This document shows, piece after piece, positions 11,663 through 27,529 of a DNA stretch of 64,000 nt (its first letter is position 1; each line of letters opens with the position of its first letter). Made by a program: the position numbers and the translations under genes. The notes beneath the pieces are model-generated. The model worked only from the letters and a program-made list of their open reading frames with translations, had not been told where the DNA came from and did no database searches. Location of the stretch: the NCBI RefSeq assembly GCF_000165425.1, contig NW_001799641.1, positions 315,027 through 379,026 on the forward strand, in the 5' to 3' direction. This stretch comes from Paramecium tetraurelia. Taxonomy: Eukaryota; Ciliophora; Oligohymenophorea; Peniculida; Parameciidae.

Positions 11663-12891
11663 ATGAATAGACCCAATAGTCAGACTAATGAGTACTTTAA
11701 TTTAATTGAAAAATGCATATGTAGAATGTGTCCATCTATCTTTAGAAATTCCCAAGGATGATCGACTCTATCTAAGATAATGTGCATATTAAAACAATCC
11801 AGACATCATCTCAATCCTTTTTTAATATAAAAAGAATAATGGTATAAATTCTAATCCATAGAGACCAAAGAAGAATGTATATGGATTTACGCAAATTCTT
11901 GTAATAAAACAAATAGGTCCGTATTCTCTAAAAGAAATAATAACAATTCAAAGAAAATTTGAGAAATGGATCTCCTTAAGCCAAAAGCAAATAATAGTCT
12001 AGATAAAATAGTATAAGAAACAACAATCCCAGATCATTGAGCAAACAACTCTAATGTATCCACCAGACTGATAAATAATAACATTTGATAATGTATGTTA
12101 AAATTAAGAAATAAGGACTACTCCCCATAAATAATAATAAGATAGATTGTCTTAGAATTAAAAATTCCATACAAGTAGTGGAGGGTTCTTTAAAGAAGTT
12201 TAAAAATTCGATGAAACAATAAAGAAATCTCAAAGATAGAAAAAGTGGACTGAAGAAGAAATTGTGAGGAAATATGCTGATCTATTCACAGCACCTGATT
12301 TTCTTAAGAAACATAGAGCAATATCATAGGACACAGATCCAGATAGTAAAGATTATAATTTTGCAATTTCTTGTTAGAGTTTCATTTGCTAGCCTAAATA
12401 TTATGCTTTGTAAAAATTTAGAGCAGAACAAATATTTGGATTCATTTTTACGGAGACATCCTTGGATAAAATAAGCAAGAATTTCTTTTAGTATAAAATG
12501 GAAGCATTTTACAACGAAATAGATACTGAAATACCTGATCTACAAGAGATGTTTATTTTCATAGATAAAAACAATGATGGTTTTATAGATGTTAATGAAA
12601 TGGGATAGTTCTTAGATTTTGTATGTTAGAAGGAAGATAGAAAAAGTTTCTTGAAATTAGATTCAAATAATTAAGGATATTTTACAGAGCATTAAATGCT
12701 TCAATAAACAAGAGATCGACAATTAACAAGAAAGTATAAAACTAAGATTTATTTTAATAGCTACTTTTAAGAATATGATATAGAATAGACAGGTAGGATC
12801 ACTTATTGGGAATATTATCTAAGGTATTTATTTTTAATTTATTAGAAAAACTACTTAGCTCGGATAAAATTTAAATAAATTACTAAAATGA
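11663..12891 (+). CDS. EF-hand calcium-binding protein, gene model uncertain in the middle
   Basis: The 3' half is clear. From about 12130 one frame reads through a WTEEEIVRKYADLF segment into a canonical EF-hand loop at about 12560-12600 (DKNNDGFIDVNE, with D, N, D, F, D, E at the ligand positions), then a degenerate second loop and a third EF-like loop (DIEQTGRITYWE). A 22-nt intron leads to the last ten codons and TGA at 12889. The 5' exon (MNRPNSQTNEYFNLIEKC) is joined by a 25-nt intron. Between about 11840 and 12130 no single frame is open; the likely readings need either unusually long introns or single-base shifts. It probably acts as a calcium sensor. Confidence 0.6.
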
Positions 12892-12932
12892 AATTATATA
12901 TTATTAATTTTTCCGCAATTTTTTAATTTTAA

Positions 12933-13483
12933 ATGTGTTTGGAAGAAGTCTAGGATGATAAGGGATTGGAGAAATTTTTGAAAATGGCTACTAAATAGTA
13001 AGTCAATTCATTAAGTTTAGTTATGAGACAAAATATGGGACCCCTTAAAAAAATTTGAGGGAAAAGGCTATGACTTTGTGGTTGGATTTGCCGTCATTTA
13101 AAGACAAAATGATAGTTATGGAGTTTATGTAAAGGAAAATAAACAGGATTGAATCTTCGTAGACAAAAATTACTTAGTTTTTTAAATCTCACTCAAAACC
13201 ATCAGCAACCAAAATTTAGAGATAGATTGATTTAGGGGATGATTAAGATATAACAGGTCCATTGATAGGTGACAACACTCCATTGAAAAGAGATCGATCT
13301 CCATATAGCAAATTTTATGAAGAAACTTATTGGAAACTCAAATTAGAGTACGAATTTCTGAATTAGAAAGAGATAAGATAAATGGTTAAAAAATAATGGG
13401 ACAGTAATAGAGAAGATAATATAAAATATATGATTTTTTAGTTATGCATTACTTAGAAAGCAAAATCTTTTTTTTCTGTTTGA
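12933..13483 (+). CDS. Small coiled-coil protein with one frame break
   Basis: The start is at 12933 (MCLEEVQDDKGLEKFLKMA). The frame meets TGA just after the seven-A run at 13047-13053. One extra A would continue it into LREKAMTLWLDLPSFKDKM and a basic, Q-rich C-terminus ending at TGA 13481. About 180 aa. It follows the EF-hand gene by 41 bp on the same strand; a joint gene is possible but not supported by a good splice. Family unknown. Confidence 0.5.
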
Positions 13484-13530
13484 CTAACATATATATATTA
13501 ATAATATAATTTATTATAAAAATCGTTAAG

Positions 13531-15758
13531 ATGTTAAAGAGAAACTCCCATCGTCAATCTGACAATTAGTTAAGATATTCGTCATTGACTAAAAATGATG
13601 AATCAGAGTTTAATCTAGGAAAATTTCGGGGGAGTGTCTATTCAAAGATGTAGCAATTAGGCAATTAAGAGTAATAGTCTTATGTGAAGGGTACTGTCTC
13701 AAAAACTGCTAAATCTTCATAAGTTTAAGAAATGAGGGGAAGGTATAAAACAGATTAAGTTTAGTGTTCCATCATTTGAAGATATTTTTAAAAAGATGTA
13801 TTCATACAAAGACAATTCACATAATATATTGAAACATGATGGATCTTTGAGGTCTAGTATTTAATGCAAAATCGAGCAGTTTGCCGAACCACCCTAGAGC
13901 AGATTATCCTAGAGATCAGTTGGGATGACTTTGCACATTTCTAATCGATTTGCATCTTAAACTAAATTGGATTCTAAATAGCAATCTACAGGGAAATTCA
14001 CTTCAAGTTTTATGGAAAAGCCTATCATTTCTTAACCGCTGAAAACAAGTCTTATCGATAAATTGCCATTAAAAGAACTATCTGATATTAGAAATAGACT
14101 TGAAGGGAGTACATAGAGTGAAGTATAATAACTGTCCAAGAATTATGTGTCTGAATTGGTGAAATTGGCACAAATCATAAATAAATAAGTGAGAAGATGC
14201 AAATTATGATATTATTAATATGTTATAATCTCATGTTAATGGAACCATAAATCAAGAGTATAAAAGAGTGGTAGAGAAATACTAGAGGTATTTGAATGAA
14301 AGATCTAAATTAAAACATCAATCTAATGATAAGTTAAGTGCAGCAGTCCGAAAGATATATCTGAATCCTCTCCTTCCTTCATTATAATCTGATCATTAAC
14401 AATCTACTAATCGAATACGGAAACGGCAATCTTTATTGTTAAAAGAGCAATATTCGCATTTTAAGCAAGAATCTGTAGAGTAGATAAATGCAAATCTCCA
14501 ATTATCAATTGCTAATCATAATTCAAATTCAGTACCCAAAAAATAAAATCACTCACAAGCCAATCTTGAAACACCACAATAGCAAAGTTTTTTTATTGGT
14601 TTATATAAAAATTAGAGGATTGAAAATTAATGCAAAAACATCACCATTAAGGATTTGGTATAATATAACAAAAGTTCATAAGAACAATTATAAAATATAA
14701 CACATCTGCCATAGTTGCAATAATAGGCATCAAATGAAATCAATCTAAGTAAATATTTTGTGAAAAAACCAAGGCCAAAGAAGATCTCTTTTGATGAAAT
14801 CTCATTTTCTAATAAATGGGAAAGAGAAAGAGGAAGCAATTTAGTGAGGATTGATAAATTACAAGTAGAAGAATTTTCAGAAAATGTGGTAGAATATCTC
14901 TTAAAGTAAGATATTATGAGATTATTCTTTTAAAATTCTAGTGTTCTATAATTGAAGGCAATAATGCTAGAACTATTTAAAGGAGTTTATTATGAAAGTA
15001 CACTTAATTTTGAATCAATTATAGAATTCTTTACAACACAATAAATAACATATTTGGAAATATTTTATATAAAGTATTCAATCTCTTAGATCTTGATTAA
15101 TGCTAATTATAATTATATTTTTGTGGAAAGAGCTCTCAATTAATTTGAAGAATATCGCTATCTTTTGTAAAAGCCAATCCCATTTATTACTAAATTATTT
15201 GATAATACATTTTACTCCAATGTTGTCAAGGGAATTATGATGAAATTATTGAAAAGTCCTGCTTACAATAAGTTCATGACTAATTAGAAGTACGAAAGCG
15301 AATCCTTCATATATGCAGTTAAAAATGGCTTATTTCCATATTTGGTTGGAGAGTATGTAGGATTGCCTCTGCATGCAAGGGTTAAAGATGTCAAAGCTGA
15401 ACAATTCAGATAACAAATCTTATAACCATACATAAACTAGGTTTTTGTGATTCAAGTAAAAAATCTATTGAATGAGTATTTTCTTGATGAGTTTTATATT
15501 AAGGAAGTAGAAAGGAGATTACAATTTCCAAAACAAGGTTAAGATTTGCCAGAAGAAACATATTTTCCTCTTCATTATATATAATCTTATTTACAATGTA
15601 AGAATACTATTATACCATCATATGATATCAAGGCTATGATGAGGTTAATAAAGATTAATTCAAGCTAGTTGGATTCGGATTCAGATGTATTTGCAGAGAA
15701 TATAAAATATTTGGATTAATTCGAATAAATGAAAGAAGAATTGCAACTATTTAAATGA
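13531..15758 (+). CDS. Large unknown protein, one or two frame breaks
   Basis: The start is at 13531 (MLKRNSHRQSDNQLRYSS). The first ~60 codons join the next block either through a 31-nt intron with a GTT donor (about 13725-13755) or through a one-base change in the AAAA run there. A second join near 14190 (AATAAGTGAGAAGATGC) needs a one-base change; no intron fits. From there to TGA at 15756 the frame is open for over 500 codons, with an S/Q/N-rich middle and a globular helical C-terminal domain of about 330 residues (for example FENTFYSNVVKGIMMKLL is not exact but the region around 15200-15400 is rich in hydrophobic helices). No family recognised. The stop lies 3 bp from the converging GNAT gene. 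Confidence 0.6.
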
Positions 15759-15761
15759 TTA

Positions 15762-16312
15762 TCATTTTTTTTATTCTATTCTATATTGTTCTACAGTTTT
15801 GATAAACTTCTTATATTAGGTATTGTCTAAATTAGAGATACCTTCATATGTAAATCCACATCTTAGAGCAACATTTGCACTTTTCACATTTTCTACTAAA
15901 CAATGTATTATTAGAAGATCTAATCCAAGAACTTCGAAGGCATGTTTTAAGAGTGATTAGCAGGCTTTTGTAACGATTCCTTTGCCTTAAAATTATTCAT
16001 CGACCCAATAAAATATCTTGACATATTGAAACATAATACTTCGGCTTAGCATGTGAAATTTTCAATACAGAAAGAGTGTAAGCCAATTTAACCACAGTGT
16101 GTATTGTCATAGCATATAGTAAATCTTTTGAGTTCAAGATTTTAGAAATCACCATAGATTCTGAGAAGATATAGAAAATAATCATTTGTATTTTTAATGT
16201 TGGGATAGCCTTCTCCAAAGCTTTCCAAATAGGCTTCATTTTTTTGGATCATTTTGTAATCCTAGGCTATTCTGTTTTCAGTTAATGGAATGAGAGTTAC
16301 TTATGAATTCAT
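15762..16312 (-). CDS. GNAT-family N-acetyltransferase (RimJ/RimL-like)
   Basis: About 175 aa with one 23-nt intron ending AAG. The start at 16312 (MNSQVTLIPLTENRIAQDYK) fits the family's usual opening. Key GNAT features: a strand-4 segment IFYWVDEQFQGKGIVTKAC, in which QGKGI is the Q/RxxGxG/A-type acetyl-CoA pyrophosphate loop, and the later segment VENVKSANVALRCGF typical of RimJ-like enzymes, where N and the CGF element close the acceptor site. Expected reaction: transfer of acetyl from acetyl-CoA to a protein N-terminus or another amine; the substrate cannot be told. Cytosolic, no signal peptide. Confidence 0.9.
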
Positions 16313-16394
16313 TTAAGGGAGTGGATATGTTGTGAAAAAATAATAATGAATAGAGATTAAGTTTAATTTATAATTAAAAAGTAGTTAAAATTGA

Positions 16395-19930
<3,536 letters not shown>

Positions 19931-19972
19931 AATATAAATGAATGAATTATATAATATAAGATAACTTGCCAT

Positions 19973-22355
19973 ATGATTAGTTTTCTGTTGTTTTGTATTG
20001 TCAATGCCATTGATGTTAGTATTTCAAATATGGATAGTGCTATAATAGATATCGTCTGGTGTGGTGCTCATAATAAGTCAAATGACAATGTACTCAATCA
20101 ATATCTCATTTATTTAGATCTTAGTTATGAGTTCAAAAGGAACAATCTATTTAAGTCAGGATAACGGAGATGATTGGTAGAAATTGGCAGAAGTATTCCA
20201 TAGAAAAGGATTGCTTGTATTATAAGATGAAAATGAAAAAGTAGGAGTAGTAAATAAAATATAAAAAAGTCCAATAGACCCACAATTAATAATATTCTTA
20301 GGAACAGAATTTGTAAATTGGATATCTCCTGATTGTGGACAAACAATAAATGCAATTTATACAGGCAGATAAATGAGGGAATTTCAATTTCATCCTTCAC
20401 GTAAAGATTGGATATTGGCATCTTCATGGTCAAAATGTCAAATGAAATAAAAGGATTGCTTTGTAACTAAGGACCTTATGGTTAGTTAAGATATGGGTTT
20501 AAATTGGGAAGTTATTGCTAAATATGTAAATTAATATTCTTGGGGATTTAAAAGTCCTAATAATGATGTAATCCCAGAGTAAAGAATAATGATCACTTTG
20601 GAGCCAAACGGAAAAGGACACTAATAATTGTCGGGTTGGAACATGAAGACCCATTTATTTTATAGTGATGATTTTATGAAAACGAAAACGATGTTAGTTA
20701 ATTAAGGCAATAAATTTCAATTAACTCCTAATCACGTATTTGTAGCTTAAGTTATGAATTCTTCCAATTAAGAGGTAACATTACTTGTATCAGAATCTGA
20801 TCAATATGAATACAATTTCAGATATGTCCAAATGCCAGACATACTTAAAGATCATAGTTACACCATAGTTGATTCCTAATATGGAGCCTTTATCAACATT
20901 AATCATCTGAAACCCAGTTCGATTATGGGTACAACCTATATATCAGATTCAACTGCTTCTAGATATAGGATCTCATTAAATTACACAGTGAGAACTGAAG
21001 AAGGGTAATGTGATTTTGAGAGAGTATTGGGTTTGGAAGGAATTTACATTGCAAAATGTTTATGCATCAGAGTAAGCAGAACTATATTAATCTGAAATTG
21101 ATGAGGACTCTCCAAGAATCAAAGAGAGTGATTTAAGTAAATTTAAATAAACTAAAATTACTTTTGATAAAGGAAGTAGATGGTAACCATTGACACCGCC
21201 TTAAGTAGATTCAGAAGGTAAAAAGTTGTAATGTGATTCTAAATCATGTTCATTGCATTTGCATTCAGTTTCTACAAAAATGTAATTCGGTCCATTTTAT
21301 TCAACCAAAAATTCAATTGGTTTGATATTAGGAACAGGAAACATTGGAAAATATTTAAGTTATAGACCTGATCAAGTGAATACTTATATGTCAAGAGATG
21401 GAGGTTTAACATGGTTTGAAATAGCCAAAGGATCTCACATTTATGAAATTGGGGATCATGGAGGTGTCATTGTATTGGCAAGTGATCAATAAGCTACAAA
21501 AGTGCTGAAGTATTCATGGAATGAGGGATTGACTTGGGAAGTATTCTAATTTAGTGAACACCCAATTGAAATCACTAATATCATAACTGAACCATCTAAT
21601 ATTGGTGCTAGATTTATCATTTATGGTACATCAGATTTATTCATAAATGAAGAAAATATTGAATAAGGTAATATTGTTAAAATCGATTTTTCTTAAATTC
21701 ATGGCAGAGAATGCATAGGAGAAGACTCGCCATCAAGTGAGAATAGTGATTATGAGTTATGGTCACCTACAGGTAAGATTAATCCAGATTGTTTAATGGG
21801 AATGAGAGTAGAATATGTGAGAAGAAAAAGAGATGCCAAATGTTTTAATGGAGAAGATTTACAAAGATAACATTCAGTTCAATATTGTTAATGTACTGAG
21901 GAAGATTGGGAATGCGATCTCAATTTCCATAGAGAAAACTCTGATCCAAATGCAAAATGTATTCCCTATGAACTTTATGAATAAAACTTCGAGGCTCCTG
22001 AAAATTGTGAAGATTATTATGAGGTTACTAGGGGTTATCGTAGAGTGGCAGGCAACAAATGTTAAGGTGGGGTTGAATATAATCCAGTCAGTCTATTATG
22101 TCCTGGATTCAAATTTTGGAAATTCAGAAATGTAAATGTCATATCATTATCTAGATTTGGGACTTTATGTTAATATGTATCTTTGCAGCTATCATCTATT
22201 TTATATATAAGAATAGACATCATTTCTCTAAGAGAAAGGATCATACAAAGGAACAATAGTAATCAGCAAGGGCATATGGATAAAAAATGGTTGAAAGGGG
22301 ACTCGGATATAGAGAATTTGATGAGGATTTAATTGACGAGAATCAAAATGTGTGA
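19973..22355 (+). CDS. VPS10/sortilin-family sorting receptor
   Basis: About 777 aa. Signal peptide MISFLLFCIVNAIDV, a ten-bladed VPS10 beta-propeller with BNR/Asp-box motifs (SQDNGDDWQKL, SRDGGLTWFEI, SWNEGLTWEVF), then a cysteine-rich 10CC module (CIGED..., YCQCTEEDWECD, CQGGVEYNP), one membrane span (WDFMLICIFAAIIYFIY) and a short tail ending in an acidic stretch (YREFDEDLIDENQNV). Introns of 28 and 23 nt flank the ends. Receptors of this family carry cargo from the Golgi; in Tetrahymena a sortilin is needed for mucocysts, the relatives of trichocysts. One extra A in the run at 21053-21056 breaks the frame in the conserved GIYIAN element. Confidence 0.92.
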
Positions 22356-22522
22356 ATATATATCATTCTATCATAAATATTGTTATTATATAATTCATAT
22401 ATGACACTCGTTTTAAATTTATTATCAATTTAATTAATATGTTATTTTTATATATAATTCAACTCAAATATTAATAATTAATTGTTAAATATAAAATTAT
22501 AATTCAAAATTCAAAGGACAAC

Positions 22523-24628
22523 ATGAACGAAAATGAAAATATCCTCCTTTCTGATAACAGTTTCAATTAATAAAAGTTTTGTATTACTCCATCAAAACCT
22601 GAAAGGAAAATAAAAGAAAACTACATTTTGCAAACTCCTATAACTCCCAATGTATAAAGAACTTTATTCACTAATCATAAAAATCTGTCTGCTTCAAAGT
22701 TTATTATTGACGAATAATTGGTTGATTAGTAAATTTCTTAAATTGAAGTTGATTAAGCGGTCGAATTGATCTAAGAAATTTGCTTAAGATTTAATCTCAC
22801 TTTTTCAAAATTTTCAATTGTTTCTTAAGATGTAATTAGACTCATCTATTTATTTAAAGAAATTAAAATGATTTGTACATATCCTATTGAAAAACTATAC
22901 GATTTTTTAAATGTAGTTTAAATGAGATACCCAAGTTCAATAAGTTTAGTGGTTTCATCATAGAAATTACCAAGCTTGTCATAAATCAACGACATCTTCG
23001 AATTGAGGTAGATAAAATAAGGTTTAGTGAACATTACATATTTATAATTATATCGTCGAGATTCAGATACAATAATGCAAATTTTAAGAAGTCTAAATGT
23101 GAAGTAAGCATTCTATTTTGACGATGTTGAATAATGCCGATATTTGCTTTCTGATAATATTAAATAACATATAGTCTGCAACAGAGGAGTCTTGCCAGCC
23201 ACAAACATACAAGAATTAAGAAACTATCTCTCGATATAAACATCATACATAGGACCTACTTTAGATATTGGCCATATTTAAAGTGAATACAAACCAAATT
23301 ACTAATTAAACAAAGTAATTTTTATGGATTCAGAAAGTTTTTCCAGGATGCTTACTAGATTAGAAGAATAAAATTTATAAAGTGTAGCTTTGAAATTTTC
23401 AAACAATAAAAACATTACAGCTTTCGAAGATTTCTGCATTAACAATTAGATCACTTGTAAATACCAAGCTATTTCTTCTTCTGCAGAATTGAAAACCTAA
23501 TATGAAGTGTTAGTTCACATAGATTAAGTTAGCAGTTTGTAGGCTTATTTGAATGATTGTGCATTTTTGAACAAAGATTGCATAAGCATAGTCTATTTAT
23601 CCAAAGAATAATATTTGTTAAAAAGGAAGTCTTTGTTCTTTTAATAAACAAGTTTAGAATTATTGGAGGCAATATATAATCAAATGTGTACAAATTAAAA
23701 TAAAGTCAATTTGAATCAGATTAAATAATCATTTATGATTGATAATCCAATGAAATTAATGAATATGTTAGAAAAACATCAATTAATTCAAATTGATACA
23801 GTGATACCATTGAAATGTTCAGTATCTATTGACACAATGGCAGACACAAACTCAGAGTAAATCAATTAATTAATAAAATACATTAAATTGCACAGTAGGA
23901 GAATAATATCCTTAAGAAAGGATGTCAGTACTATAAAGCATTTTGAAATAGATCTGGAAGATGTATCGAAATTCATGAATAAGCCAATAATAGAATTGTG
24001 TATTTAGATTGAATCAAAAAACAAGGTATTTTTAGAACCTGAATTTTATGATTTTTTGATAAATTACTAGATTACTGATCATTAATTACATTTTGCGAAT
24101 AATAATAAAATGAAGAATTAATTGTTTTAATGTGCATAGGATATAACAAAAATTAAATAATAGCAAATCTAAGAATTAGACATTTGGTTTTGTCTTGGCT
24201 AAATGTTAAAAATATCATCATTGTCCAAATGTGTAAACTACTATTCAAATTAATAAAAGTTTGCTGAAATTGTTGATAAATATTTTACAGCTGAAAATAA
24301 GTTAACAGTAGGTGAATTATTTCAACATAATCATATAAAGTATATGCCAATCAAAACTATTGAAGGGTTGAGAGAAAAAACAAAAATAATTACAGATATC
24401 AGAAAGATCTATCAAACCATTTAAAAAGAGAATGATCGAGACATTTAACATAAAATACCTATAAATAGGAGAGTACATTACGAATTGATGAAACAGTATC
24501 TATCATATGATTTGGATCAACTCTCGGATTTAGTTAATTACTACATTGATTAATAGAATAAATAAACATAGAGATATAGAGTAAAGGGATGGCTATTAGA
24601 TTTACCAATTAAAAAAGTGAAGTATTGA
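22523..24628 (+). CDS. Large single-exon protein, unknown
   Basis: 701 aa without introns, start MNENENILLSDNSFNQQKF and TGA at 24626. The N-terminal ~70 residues look disordered with S/T-P sites. The remainder is rich in alternating hydrophobic segments and appears globular (for example the LKFSNNKNITAFEDF and LLDLPIKKVKY regions). I could not assign a family; there is no signal peptide or membrane span. The frame is intact throughout, in contrast to several neighbours. Confidence 0.8.
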
Positions 24629-24673
24629 TGATATAATCATTATTTCTTTTATATATATATTTATATTTTAATA

Positions 24674-25005
24674 ATGTCAAAGAATGTTAAACAGTTACTT
24701 TAAGATCCAAATTACACAGTGCCCCTAGATGTAATCAAAAGAGAACTCAGTAAAATACCTGGAGGGGATGATGTATAAGATTAGATTTGAATTTAGAAAT
24801 ATAAAGAGATTCAATAAACATTATTGCCTTTGTTGATGGATGGAATTGAGGAATTATCAAAGGAATTGGAAACAATGATACAGAATCCTGAAAAGATTGA
24901 TCCTGAAGAAAGAGAACGCTTTAATCCTTGCATTTATTTGGGGTATGTCAAGAGTACTATTTTTATAGATAATATTTAATGAGAAACAATCCAAAGTAGT
25001 ATTGA
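24674..25005 (+). CDS. Small Dpy-30-motif protein
   Basis: About 93 aa with introns of 24 and 26 nt. The C-terminal 50 residues follow the Dpy-30/RIIa-like dimerisation pattern: LLPLLMDGIEELSKELE and then NPCIYLGQYLMRNNP, matching the family's LLxGLxxLxxxRPxNPxxYLxxYLLxNNP arrangement. Such motifs dock proteins in COMPASS histone-methyltransferase complexes and, in cilia, in radial spokes or AKAP-type scaffolds. Which applies here cannot be told. The second intron join produces the conserved end exactly, which supports the model. Confidence 0.75.
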
Positions 25006-25043
25006 TTAATATAATAATATATTAATTAAATATTTAATTTTAT

Positions 25044-25272
25044 ATGATTAGAAGAATCTTTTGGAATGTCAAGAATTCATTTTTTGGAGCAGGAATGCTT
25101 ATTTTGATTCCAGTACAATTCATGTATTTCCCAGTTTTACTAGGAGTCCCAACATATGCAGCAACTGTATTGTAATCAGGTAATAATTAACCTTAAAATA
25201 GGCTTAACATATTATGACGAATATGATGGAGATGTCAATGAAGGAAACTATTATAAAACCAAGAGTGCATGA
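25044..25272 (+). CDS. Small single-pass membrane protein
   Basis: About 68 aa with one 22-nt intron. MIRRIFWNVKNSFFGAGM leads into a hydrophobic segment (LILIPVQFMYFPVLLGV) and then an acidic soluble tail (YYDEYDGDVNEGNYYK). The basic start followed by one span would fit a mitochondrial or ER membrane subunit, but no family is recognised. It lies 38 bp after the Dpy-30-motif gene. Confidence 0.65.
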
Positions 25273-25522
25273 TCATTATAAATCAAATAAATTATTCAAG
25301 CATTATTTATATCATTTATGTAATTGCTCTCTCATAGGCAATCTAAATAAAGCATTCACTTTTTTATATAATCATTCACAATTTAATCAAAAAGAAACAA
25401 ATCATTCAATAATTATTGCTACATGGATAATGTCATGCTCATTGAAGATTGATATAAAATTATTGCTCAAACAATAAAATAACATTTTTAATATATAATA
25501 TATAATTGTAGATTGTTATGGT

Positions 25523-26340
25523 TCATTTGTAAACCTTACTAGATGTGTTTTTAAGCACTTTCCCTATATTCTATTATAAGGCAATAAGTTCTTATAAATA
25601 TGCACTACTTAATTAAGTAGCTTCCGCTTACTAAACATCTTGAAGATGGTTTGAAATTCTGATTATTTCTGCAAGTGTTGCTCTTTCTGTTACTGCCTTA
25701 TTCCTTTTCATATCAAGTAAATCTGACATTGGTTTGGATGAGGAGTATTACTCTTTTTTAGAGGATTAAACTTTGACCTTTTCCTTATTTATTGCAGAAC
25801 CAAATGCACTTTGATAATTATTCTTAATTTAAATATCATCCAATGGATGATACTATTTCTGACTCGGAGAATAAATTGCACGAGTTAAACCCATTTTAAT
25901 AGGAGATTCTTATTTTGGAAACTTATTATCCATAAGATTCTTTAAATGAGTAGCAGATTATCTGTGCGATAAGGGTTGATTAGAATTCTTTTCTTCTTGA
26001 TTCTTAAAATTATAAAGTAATTCGCTTTTTTATATAAACTTCTGATTCTCAAATCCCTAGACTTTTGAATAAACCTTATCTCTAATGCCCTTTTTAACAT
26101 CATTCCAATTTTATGAATCGCTACTGTTCACTGGAATAGTAAATTGGGATGGTGAGTTTTAAAGCTAATGTTTATGAATACTTTTACAGTTGTTTAAGAA
26201 TATTTCATTTACAGTTAAAAAATATTTTTTATTATATTTAATAATTTTAAATTCTTTGTCGTTTTCAAAATTATCTAAAAATAATAGTGGTGATAAAATT
26301 GACTTATCATAATAAAGGTCACTTTTAATTATGACACCAT
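25523..26340 (-). CDS. Unknown protein, probable one-base break near the start
   Basis: A 267-codon frame on the minus strand ends at TGA 25523. It has a hydrophobic/charged N-terminal domain (LLFLDNFENDKEFKII), an S/Q/K-rich middle and a C-terminal coiled coil (RATLAEIIRISNHLQDVQQ). The best start is ATG at 26340 (MVSQLK), which needs one more A in the AAAA run (plus-strand T-run 26323-26326) to enter the main frame. This reading replaces a tempting plus-strand membrane-protein ORF in the same place, which contains an in-frame TGA. Family unknown. Confidence 0.65.
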
Positions 26341-26696
26341 TTACTCATCATTGAATATTAATATAACATTAAATGTTTATAATTAAAATTAGATTAAAAC
26401 CATTGATTTTTAATAATTTTATATAAGTAATTGATTAATAACAAAATATGTTTGTACATCTAGAATTATAAATATTAACAATGCTACTTTTGATATAAAC
26501 TTGATAATCTCTAGTTTAAGTTAATTGATTTTAGTTTCAATCAAGAAGGGGCATTTTTGGGGGTTATTCTAGAGATTTGAGAAATGGGTTGTAATTATTT
26601 TATTAGATTTTATAAAATTGTTATCTAATATTTGGATAGTTAATCTTTTTACTTTTGAGTAGTGATATTTGGAATATAATAAGTTAAAGATAATTA
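26341..26696. other. AT-rich intergenic region
   Basis: 356 bp between two divergent genes. Only A/T-rich sequence and one short G-tract near 26560 are seen; no ORF, RNA or repeat that I can support. Presumably the shared promoter region. Confidence 0.5.
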
Positions 26697-27485
26697 ATGC
26701 AGGAGGAGTAATCTAAAAAAGTAGATCCTATGGAAGCATTTAGAAAAAAAGAGGATTATAGAGAGGCATGTCAGAAATTAGATGGGTTGCACTCTTAAAA
26801 TAAAGAAAATGATGAAACTAAATATTTGATGCTATTCAAGAAATAAGAAACTTCCCGAAAGGATTTGTGTGTAATAATAAGAGTATATAATGGGAATATG
26901 TTATGGATGTAAAAAATTGATAGAGCAGCATTAGATGAAATGATTTTAAAAACTGACATCAAAGGAACTTATTCATCCTTTTGTGAATTAATCAGATTTG
27001 CGATTAGTGAAAATTCATATGATTTTGTTCAATTCGAAGCTCAATTAGATATCGTTCTATACTTCTCCCTCCAAAGGCATGTTTAACTAAAAGGATAAAT
27101 ACCATTAGATTAAGGACTGCCAATAACAAATGATGAAGACACTAGAAAAATACAATTTTAATTTGTTTGCGATTTAGTCGATGTTTTAAAAGCTACTCAA
27201 TTATAATTTACAAAAGAAATTGAAGTGAATACAATTAGGAAGAAAAAAAATGAATAAATGATAGATGTAGAGTAACCACCACTCCAAAAGCCTCCTCCTC
27301 CACCAAAGAAAAACTTACTTACTATTGGTTAAGAGATTTTGACCACTCCAGAAGTAATACTGCCAAGAAAAGGTCCTTATGGTATACCCTTTTATGGGAA
27401 CCAATATGTATAATTTCCTTCAAATGCCGATTTAGTCAATCCAAATAAAAAAAAGAGAAAAACAAATGGGGGAAAAATTGATTGA
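26697..27485 (+). CDS. Nuclear-looking protein, possibly XRCC4/PAXX-like
   Basis: 262 aa, single exon, start MQEEQSKKVDPMEAFRKKED. Residues ~55-135 show a pattern of short strands then a helix (DLCVIIRVYNGNMLWMQKID, then LDEMILKTD, then VQFEAQLDIVLYFSLQ) that resembles the head domain of the XRCC4/XLF/PAXX superfamily. A Pro-rich linker (PPLQKPPPPPKK) and a basic C-terminal block (NPNKKKRKTNGGK) that would serve as nuclear localisation signal follow. The superfamily call is inference from a weak pattern; the protein could be an unrelated nuclear factor. The gene itself is sound. Confidence 0.75.
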
Positions 27486-27529
27486 AATTTAATATATATA
27501 TTTACGAATAATTATAATTATTATAAAAT

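Noticed and set aside
25518-25814. Plus-strand membrane-protein ORF (MVHLQTLLDVFLSTF...) with an in-frame TGA, first suspected of read-through or selenocysteine
   Set aside because: The minus strand holds a continuous 267-codon frame across the same bases with normal composition; the plus ORF is its shadow and the TGA is meaningless.
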